Source of the DNA: CAZNKU01 sp045654805
GTDB lineage: Bacteria > Bacillota > Clostridia > Monoglobales > Firm-18
Length of the DNA: 64,000 nucleotides
Direction of reading: 5' to 3'
Assembly (NCBI GenBank): GCA_045654805.1
Contig: JAZOOD010000063.1
Location: 50,170 to 114,169 of the forward strand
Shown here: positions 25,071 through 31,004 of the stretch, one piece after another
How positions within the stretch are numbered: position 1 is the stretch's first letter
How the letters are laid out: each line of letters begins with the position of its first letter
The notes under the pieces: model-generated
Seen by the model: only the letters and a program-made list of their open reading frames with translations
Database searches by the model: none
What the model was told of the DNA's origin: nothing
Program-made: the position numbers and the translations under genes

Positions 25071-25940
25071 TTATAGTGAATTCAATGTTTCTGATAAAGC
25101 AAGGTATACTTTAACCAAATCATTTACATCTAAATTGTCTAATGTATCCTCAGTAGTATGCAAATTTTCACCCTCCTGCCCAATAGATAAAGAGGGTATT
25201 CCGACCCTGTTAAACGGAATTTCATCACCACTTGAATAAGGAGGATTTAGATTCACCGAAAAATATTTTTCAAAGGTTTTTTCAAACAAAAAATATGCCG
25301 GTGTATAATCTTGCTCTGCAAAAGATATTTCAGGGGTGGAATTTCCACTCAAGGTATCCAGGTTTATAACAGCTGCAATATTGTTTTTTTCTGTTTCGGA
25401 TAATTTATTTACAAAATGTTCTGATCCTAACAAAAAGTTTTCTTCCCCCGAAAACAGAACATATATTAAATTAAATTTATCTGTTTTTTCAAAGTTTTTT
25501 GCTAATTCAATCAAAACTGCAACACCGGAAGCATTATCATTTACACCGGGAAATGAAGTTGTATCATAATGAGCCACTATTAGAATATCTTTTTTTGAAG
25601 AGTCATTTTTTTGTCTGGCAATTATATTGTGTGTCTCTCCATCTTTAATTTTTTTCAAATTTATTGGAAACGGCTTGCCTGACTCTACAGCAATGCCATT
25701 TTCAGAAAGAGAGTATTTTATTTTTTGTAGTTTAACATTATAACCAAATTTCTCCAATTCATTTCGTAAAAATAAAGCTGTTTCCTTTTCTTCTTCAGTC
25801 CCCAAGTTTCTTGTTTCAGGCAATAATTTTATGGTTGATAATAAAGTTTCTGAAACAGATACATCTTCAGAATTATTGCTACATCCTGCTACAAGTAATA
25901 TTAAGGCAAATATCACAAATATATATTTAATTCTATACAT
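25071..25940 (-). CDS. M28-family zinc peptidase lipoprotein
   Basis: A 289-residue exported lipoprotein with lipobox LVAGC near residues 16-20. The M28 metal and catalytic motifs are present: HYDTT (first ligand His with Asp), GVNDNASG (bridging Asp), SGEENFLLGS (general base Glu and ligand Glu), INLDT and a late LHTTEDT His. It should act as an aminopeptidase or related exopeptidase outside the membrane. The start at 25940 follows GGGAGAATTGCT. It lies between the two sensor genes of the operon, suggesting that it processes a peptide linked to the signal. Confidence 0.8.
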   Translation of the reverse strand: MYRIKYIFVIFALILLVAGCSNNSEDVSVSETLLSTIKLLPETRNLGTEEEKETALFLRNELEKFGYNVKLQKIKYSLSENGIAVESGKPFPINLKKIKDGETHNIIARQKNDSSKKDILIVAHYDTTSFPGVNDNASGVAVLIELAKNFEKTDKFNLIYVLFSGEENFLLGSEHFVNKLSETEKNNIAAVINLDTLSGNSTPEISFAEQDYTPAYFLFEKTFEKYFSVNLNPPYSSGDEIPFNRVGIPSLSIGQEGENLHTTEDTLDNLDVNDLVKVYLALSETLNSL

Positions 25941-25975
25941 AGCAATTCTCCCATACATATCCGATAATCATAATA

Positions 25976-26389
25976 TCATTTAAGTTTAAATTGAATGTTT
26001 CTTAACTCAACCCACTTAGATTCCTTGCCTGCAGGAAATCCACATAGTGCAAATCCGTATTTCCTCTCAAGAATTTCAACAACTTCGCTAAATTCCTGAA
26101 CAGAATGCTTGCTATTTGACGATGCTGAGTTGTACAGATAAGAACCACTTGCTACTTTCCCGTAATTAGCAGCTGAAAAAAGTTTTTCATCAAACGACAC
26201 ACTGTCTAATTTTATATATCCCTCTGTGGGCGGAATACTCATAACCGGCAACTGAACATAATAACTACCTTTCGATTCATAGAAAATATAAACCAAATCA
26301 TTTCTTTTAACATTGATAATTTTTTCTTTATAATCTGCATCACCGTAAAGCACCGCATCTTTGGTAAGAATTCCTGTTTGACCATTATA
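25976..26389 (-). pseudogene. in-frame SH3-like tail cut off from the upstream sensor by a stop
   Basis: Reading on without frame change after the TAA of the upstream sensor (26390-26392) gives 137 codons to a stop at 25976. They contain two SH3-like beta domains (AVLYGDADYKEK...YVQLPVMS...EGYIKLDSVSF, then ASGSYLYN...GFALCGFPAG...WVELRNI). The first SH3 strand lies upstream of the earliest plausible start, a GTG at 26353. An independent protein from there would lack both an export signal and this strand. The simplest reading is an extracellular C-terminus detached by a nonsense change; readthrough is possible. The paralogue at 23399 ends at the same point without this tail. Confidence 0.65.
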
Positions 26390-28021
26390 TTATACTTGTT
26401 TATCCACAAGTATATTATAATACTCAGAAGTTTCACTTGTTCCGTCCTTATAGTTAAATATAAACTGCAAATGTCCCGTTGTTGCATCATCCGGAAATTG
26501 AATCCTCATTCCTAAAACCTGTGCCATAGTACGATATGAAAAAGGTGCTTTGATTTTTCCTATTTCTTTTTTGTGCTCATCCATTCCTGTGCCTGTAGGA
26601 GTAAAATATGCTGTCACAGCAGTTGGATAAGGCTCTTTACCAGCCTCAAACCATGAAAAACTTGCGGTTATTACTTGTGGAACCCTATACCAGTTACCTA
26701 ATCTTTCAATTATCTTCTCATAAGGTGTACAGTCATAAAAGAATATTTCCTTTAAAATGTCATTGCTAACTTCCTTAACGGAACGCACAATCCAAATCCC
26801 ATGCTCACTTTTATCTACAGGTTTAAAAAGTTCTAAAGTATATCGCTTATCGCCTATCGTGTATGTTCCTGTACATTTTTCCCCATCACCCGCAAAATAA
26901 GTCAATTTTCCGTTCTCAACAGATTCTCCCAAACCGGAAAGGTACATCTGTATAACTTGCTCATAATCTATTCTCCATGGAAAATGTCCATTATCTGCCT
27001 GTCTTTGCAAGTCTCTCATTTGAACATAGGATAAATTTTCAGCATTGGTTATAACAGGAATATCAACATCATTTATCAGCGAAAATGTAGTTTCAATATG
27101 AGTTATACCTTTTGCCATTCTTTCATATTCTGCAGCAAGGTCAATATCTTCTTTATCTCTATCAGCCCAAATTGGATACTGAACATCTGTCGGTCTGCCT
27201 ACAATATAAGCATAATCATGATTTTGCCATACAATCGTCTGATTTTCTACTGTATTTATAAAAGAATTAATTTCTTTGTCCGCTTTTTTTCTAAGCGAAA
27301 ACAGCATACCTTCGCCATCGTATTTATCAGCAATTGCCTTATGCTTGAATATAATATAACCTTTATCAACCTCTGTCTCGTCAGCAATGTATTTTCCAAG
27401 CCAATACATAGGTAGTTCAAACTGTACATTCATCTTTTTATTTTTATATAATGTACTTCCGAAAATATCATAATTATTTGCATCTATGAAAATGTATTCT
27501 ATAAACTCATATGGAATATAGAGTGTGCTGTTTTTAGCTTCAGGTGCAAACTTTGTTTTTCTTGATGCACTTGCACCAATCAACGATTCATAATAAACTT
27601 CATTTTTTCCAAGAGTAATTCTATAGTTATCACCAGCACCAGGAATTTTAATAATTGCTTCATTTAAGTTTATTTCACATTCTGCCCCAAGTTTCTTGCA
27701 TAGTTCGTCTAACGGGAAGAATGCCATTTCATAACTTGTATATCCCGTTGATCTTGATTCAGATAAAACATAAGGGTCATTGTTGAATTCGAGATATTCT
27801 CCATTTAACGTAAGCTTTATGTCACTATTAACTGATGTGTCATCTCCTCTGTTAACTGCAACCCAAATAGATACGCAGATTATCGACACTATTATAACAG
27901 CAAAAACAGCCATTGAGATAAAACTTGAGGTTTTGCCGGTTTCAGAGCGAATCTTTGAAAATCTGGTTTGCAATTTCTTTTTATCTGCACTCATTTTGGT
28001 TGTATACATCTTTCCCAACAT
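26390..28021 (-). CDS. BlaR1-like detached sensor protein with CuAO-N-like outer domain
   Basis: A 543-residue single-pass membrane protein. A basic N-terminus (TTKMSADKKKLQTRFSKIRS) and one helix (about residues 36-57) look like the last helix region of BlaR1-type proteins. The first outer domain (LTLNGEYLEFNNDPYVL...LYIPYEFIEYIF) resembles the copper-amine-oxidase N-terminal/stalk domain. The last 190 residues (GHFPWRIDYEQV, PVDKSEHGIWIVRS, AYFTPTGTGM, GHLQFIFNYKDGT) match its paralogue at 23399. The ATG follows GGAGGCGAATTTAT, 14 bases after the M56 peptidase stop, so coupling is likely. A TAA separates it from an in-frame SH3-like tail. Confidence 0.72.
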   Translation of the reverse strand: MLGKMYTTKMSADKKKLQTRFSKIRSETGKTSSFISMAVFAVIIVSIICVSIWVAVNRGDDTSVNSDIKLTLNGEYLEFNNDPYVLSESRSTGYTSYEMAFFPLDELCKKLGAECEINLNEAIIKIPGAGDNYRITLGKNEVYYESLIGASASRKTKFAPEAKNSTLYIPYEFIEYIFIDANNYDIFGSTLYKNKKMNVQFELPMYWLGKYIADETEVDKGYIIFKHKAIADKYDGEGMLFSLRKKADKEINSFINTVENQTIVWQNHDYAYIVGRPTDVQYPIWADRDKEDIDLAAEYERMAKGITHIETTFSLINDVDIPVITNAENLSYVQMRDLQRQADNGHFPWRIDYEQVIQMYLSGLGESVENGKLTYFAGDGEKCTGTYTIGDKRYTLELFKPVDKSEHGIWIVRSVKEVSNDILKEIFFYDCTPYEKIIERLGNWYRVPQVITASFSWFEAGKEPYPTAVTAYFTPTGTGMDEHKKEIGKIKAPFSYRTMAQVLGMRIQFPDDATTGHLQFIFNYKDGTSETSEYYNILVDKQV

Positions 28022-28035
28022 ATAAATTCGCCTCC

Positions 28036-28866
28036 TTACTTTTCTACTAATTCAAGAATGGTTTTCATATATATTTTTTGTTCTCCATCATTCATATTCT
28101 TTGTAACTTCCATATCGCATGAAACTTCACATGCCTCACTTAGGTTTGAACTGATTATATACGAAAGAGGATTAAACCAGTGTACGGCGTTAACAAATAA
28201 TGCAAACCACTTTATAATTAAATCTTTTCTTTTATAGTGGGTCAGTTCATGAAGAAAAACTAATCTCATCATATCCTGTGATAATTCTTTACAAGGTAAA
28301 TATACTACGGGAAAAAACACTCCAACAAGCATAGGCGAGCCAAAATTTGGAGACATTCTTATTCTTATGTTTCTTCGTATTCCCAATTCTTTTTTCGTCT
28401 CAAGCAACACAGAATTATCTTCTATTAAAATTGAGTTTTTTCTTTTCCTCAGTATATAAATCACATAACTCGCTATAACTGTTAGAAGAAAAATTTCGGC
28501 CCCGCATATCCAGATAATTGAAATCAATTCAAACACATTTATCTTGATACTTGGTGTAACGCTAATTTCTCTTTCGGTAATTGGTGGATTTTGTGAAATA
28601 TCGGTAACTGTTTCTGTATATTCAACAACTTCTGTTTCTGCTTTTTGAGTTTCTGTATATGTTATATATTGAATTTTTTGAACTTCGCGTTCGGGAATAA
28701 ATTTATATGTAGGAACAATCATTGTTAAAAGTACCGCTATCCATACATAATACTGCCATTTGGCAGGAAATTTTTTTGTGGTAATGGGTTTTAAACATAA
28801 CAACACAGCGGTTATACAAAATCCTAACAAACTGAGAATCAGCACAGTTTCAAATAATTCGCTCAT
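28036..28866 (-). CDS. BlaR1/MecR1-type M56 membrane metallopeptidase lacking the sensor domain
   Basis: A 276-residue membrane protease. Three transmembrane helices (about residues 8-26, 37-53, 100-127) precede a cytoplasmic zinc domain with HELTH at residues 206-210 and the third-ligand motif EVSCD at 247-251. Known BlaR1 proteins continue into a fourth helix and an outer sensor of roughly 250 residues or more. This protein stops about 20 residues after the zinc site. In BlaR1, sensor occupancy activates this domain, leading to BlaI cleavage. The start at 28866 is set by TTGGAGTGAGAAT; its first codons follow the blaI stop by four bases. Confidence 0.85.
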   Translation of the reverse strand: MSELFETVLILSLLGFCITAVLLCLKPITTKKFPAKWQYYVWIAVLLTMIVPTYKFIPEREVQKIQYITYTETQKAETEVVEYTETVTDISQNPPITEREISVTPSIKINVFELISIIWICGAEIFLLTVIASYVIYILRKRKNSILIEDNSVLLETKKELGIRRNIRIRMSPNFGSPMLVGVFFPVVYLPCKELSQDMMRLVFLHELTHYKRKDLIIKWFALFVNAVHWFNPLSYIISSNLSEACEVSCDMEVTKNMNDGEQKIYMKTILELVEK

Positions 28867-28870
28867 ATTC

Positions 28871-29242
28871 TCACTCCAATTCAAACATTTTTTTCAGGTC
28901 GGATACTTCCTCGTTTGAAAGTTTTTTGTTTTCATAGAGTGTAGCAACAAGATTTTTTACAGAGCCTTTATAAATTTTTGATAAAAGATTTTCTGTTTCA
29001 TCAATGGCATATTCACTTTCTTTTAAAACAGGAAAATAATAATTTATTTTTCCTTTTTTATCACAAGATATAACTCCCTTTTTAAGAAGACGTGCCATAA
29101 ATGTTGCAACGGTTGACGCAGACCAGTCGCTATTATTAAGTTCTTTTATTATGTCTGAAACCGTCAGTTTATCTTTACTTTTCCATAAAATGCACATAAT
29201 TTCATATTCTGCATCTGTTATTGTTTGCTTTATAACTGCCAT
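28871..29242 (-). CDS. BlaI/MecI/CopY-family transcriptional repressor
   Basis: A 123-residue winged-helix repressor. The N-terminal domain (ITDAEYEIMCILWKSKDKLTVSDII...WSASTVATFMARLLKKGVI) is the BlaI/MecI DNA-binding domain, followed by a helical dimerisation domain. BlaI represses as a dimer on TACA-N4/6-TGTA dyads and is inactivated by cleavage. Two such dyads overlap its own promoter (29265-29276 and 29301-29312), so the operon is autoregulated. It is the first gene of the operon. Confidence 0.9.
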   Translation of the reverse strand: MAVIKQTITDAEYEIMCILWKSKDKLTVSDIIKELNNSDWSASTVATFMARLLKKGVISCDKKGKINYYFPVLKESEYAIDETENLLSKIYKGSVKNLVATLYENKKLSNEEVSDLKKMFELE

Positions 29243-29264
29243 AATATCCCTCCAACAATTACAT

Positions 29265-29313
29265 CTACACTTGTAGCTATATTTAGTATATCAAGTATAT
29301 CTACATTTGTCAA
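29265..29313 (-). promoter_or_regulatory. BlaI-operon promoter with two operator dyads
   Basis: On the minus strand TTGACA (29308-29313) and TATACT (29285-29290) are separated by exactly 17 bases. A perfect dyad CTACA-CT-TGTAG lies at 29265-29276, about the start of transcription. A second dyad CTACA-TT-TGTCA (one mismatch) at 29301-29312 overlaps the -35 box. This matches the known BlaI operator core TACA...TGTA. Confidence 0.85.
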
Positions 29314-29346
29314 TATAAATTTTGGGTTGTTAAATATAATTTAATT

Positions 29347-29400
29347 ATGCAATAAAAAAACTCCCTGAGGGAGCATTTTTATTGGTGCGCTTGACAGGAG
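29347..29400. repeat. first copy of a 54-bp direct repeat (tRNA-Arg tail plus terminator)
   Basis: Identical over 54 bases to 29546-29599. It contains the terminator hairpin CTCCCTGAGGGAG and the last about 17 bases of tRNA-Arg. About 145 bases lie between the copies. This is the usual shape of attachment-site duplication at a tRNA 3' end. Confidence 0.85.
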
Positions 29401-29545
29401 AGCATATTGCAAGCAATCTGCCTTGCTTGCCGACCCAAGCCTGTGGCTTCGGTACCCGTCTGCGCAACACTCGGCTACGAAACAATTCACAGAATTGTTT
29501 TGTTAAACGCCTCGTGCCTTCTCAAGGTTCGACTCCTTTTTAATA
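29401..29545. other. hairpin-rich insert between the tRNA-Arg tail repeats
   Basis: No gene. It contains three hairpins: GCAAGCAA/TTGCTTGC (29409-29430), AAGCC/GGCTT (29437-29449) and ACGAAACAATTC/GAATTGTTTTGT (29477-29503, one wobble). Near its end AGGTTCGACTCC is a tRNA T-arm sequence in the opposite orientation to tRNA-Arg. It may be the remnant of an excised integrative element or a small dispersed repeat. Confidence 0.6.
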
Positions 29546-29552
29546 ATGCAAT

Positions 29553-29573
29553 AAAAAAACTCCCTGAGGGAGC
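29553..29573 (-). terminator. terminator of tRNA-Arg
   Basis: On the minus strand CTCCC-TCA-GGGAG followed by TTTTTTT, directly after the tRNA. The same hairpin is duplicated at 29354-29373. Confidence 0.9.
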
Positions 29574-29581
29574 ATTTTTAT

Positions 29582-29658
29582 TGGTGCGCTTGACAGGAGT
29601 CGAACCTGCGACAACCCGGCGTCGGAGGCCGGTGCTCTATCCACTGAGCTACAAACGC
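29582..29658 (-). tRNA. tRNA-Arg (CCG)
   Basis: A 77-base cloverleaf with CCA encoded. The acceptor GCGTTTG pairs with CAAGCGC, the anticodon stem is CCGGC/GCCGG with loop CTCCGAC giving anticodon CCG, and the T-loop is TTCGACT. Confidence 0.95.
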
Positions 29659-29668
29659 TTATAATAAT

Positions 29669-29688
29669 AAGGCGGGTTAAACCGCCTT
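29669..29688 (-). terminator. terminator of tyrS
   Basis: AAGGCGG / CCGCCTT stem with a 6-base loop, followed on the minus strand by ATTATTATAA. It lies between tyrS and tRNA-Arg. Confidence 0.7.
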
Positions 29689-29694
29689 ACTAGT

Positions 29695-30933
29695 TTATTT
29701 TATTGTAATCTTATGATATGTCTTTTTACCCTTTTTAATGATTATTTCATCATTTTCAAACATATCCAAAGTGATATTTGCAAATGGGTCAGTAATCTTT
29801 TCATTATTTACTGACACACCGCCTTGTTGTACAAGACGTCTGCCCTCGCCCTTTGATGGGATAAGGCCCGCTGCAAGCATAACGTCAAGTATAGACATAC
29901 CTGATTCAAAGTCTGTCTTTGCCATTTCTGTTGCAGGCATATCAGCAGTGTTTCCGCCGTTGGCAAAAAGTGCTTGTGCAGCCTCTTTTGCTTTGTTTGC
30001 CTCATCTTCACCATGCACCATTTTTGTGAGTTCGTAAGCCAAAGTAGTCTTTGCATTGTTGACATCTGCTGCATTACCGCTTGTTTTGAAGGTTTCCTCC
30101 ATAGCCTCGATATCCTCAACAGGAATGAATGTAAGCATTTTAAGGCATCTGTACACGTCAGCATCATCAACGTTTCTCCAATACTGGTAGAAGTCGAAAG
30201 GTGAAGTCTTGTCGGGGTCAAGCCATACTGCACCGCCCTGAGTTTTACCCATTTTAACACCTGCACTTGTAGTAAGCAATGCAAACGTCATACCGTAAAC
30301 TTCTTCAGCGTCCTTTCTGCGGACAAGTTCCATACCTGCAAGGATGTTTGACCACTGGTCATCACCGCCAAGCTCTATTTTGCATCCGTAATCCTTGTGC
30401 AATTTATAGAAGTCATAACCCTGCATAAGCATATAGTTAAATTCAAGGAATGAAAGACCTTTTTCAAGTCTTTTCTTAAAACATTCTGCACGAAGCATGT
30501 TGTTTACTGAAAAATGTACGCCTATGTCACGCAAAAACTCTACGTAGTTAAGGTCTAAAAGCCAATCGCCGTTGTTAACCATTAATGCTTTGCCTTCGGA
30601 AAAATCAATCATACCCTGAAACTGCTTTTTGAAACAGCTTACATTGTGGTCAATATCTTCCTTTGTAAGCATTTTACGCATATCAGTTCTGCCCGATGGG
30701 TCACCAATCATAGCAGTACCGCCACCCATAAGGGCAATAGGTCTGTGACCTGCCTTCTGCATATGTGCCATAATAACCATCTGCAAAAAGTGTCCAACGT
30801 GCAAACTGTCTGCTGTAGGGTCGAATCCTATATATAAAGATATTTTGTCATTTTCAAGTAAATCCTTAACCTTTTCAGGATGTGTAACCTGAGCGATAAG
30901 ACCGCGTCTTTCAAGTTCTGTATATACTCCCAT
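29695..30933 (-). CDS. tyrS: tyrosyl-tRNA synthetase
   Basis: A 412-residue class I aminoacyl-tRNA synthetase. The HIGH motif is HVGH (in DSLHVGHFLQ), the KMSKS motif is KMGKT, tyrosine-binding segments include GYDFYKLH and GGDDQWSNI, and an S4 RNA-binding domain closes the protein (EGRRLVQQGGVSVNNEKI). No T-box leader is visible in the 71 bases to mutS2, so control is by another route or by cotranscription with mutS2. Confidence 0.96.
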   Translation of the reverse strand: MGVYTELERRGLIAQVTHPEKVKDLLENDKISLYIGFDPTADSLHVGHFLQMVIMAHMQKAGHRPIALMGGGTAMIGDPSGRTDMRKMLTKEDIDHNVSCFKKQFQGMIDFSEGKALMVNNGDWLLDLNYVEFLRDIGVHFSVNNMLRAECFKKRLEKGLSFLEFNYMLMQGYDFYKLHKDYGCKIELGGDDQWSNILAGMELVRRKDAEEVYGMTFALLTTSAGVKMGKTQGGAVWLDPDKTSPFDFYQYWRNVDDADVYRCLKMLTFIPVEDIEAMEETFKTSGNAADVNNAKTTLAYELTKMVHGEDEANKAKEAAQALFANGGNTADMPATEMAKTDFESGMSILDVMLAAGLIPSKGEGRRLVQQGGVSVNNEKITDPFANITLDMFENDEIIIKKGKKTYHKITIK

Positions 30934-31004
30934 TTTTAAAACCTCTGTTTCTTTAAATAATCTACATATAAATATACTATTTTTCCCTTAATTTGTCAAG
31001 AAAA

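Noticed and set aside
28021..28038. Frameshift splitting a normal blaR1 gene
   Set aside because: The stop is followed by a proper GGAGG site and ATG with correct spacing, and the two frames differ. A second sensor paralogue has its own start of the same kind, so the split looks like the normal state.
23399..28884. Classical beta-lactam resistance (blaR1-blaI)
   Set aside because: No SxxK, SxN or KTG motifs of a penicillin-binding sensor and no beta-lactamase gene in the operon.
29407..29664. Plus-strand reading frame of 85 codons over tRNA-Arg
   Set aside because: It runs antisense through the tRNA and its tail (VRLTGVEPATTRRRRP is the usual false product of a tRNA complement).
30934..31004. 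T-box leader of tyrS
   Set aside because: Only 71 bases separate tyrS from mutS2 and none of the T-box core sequences is visible.
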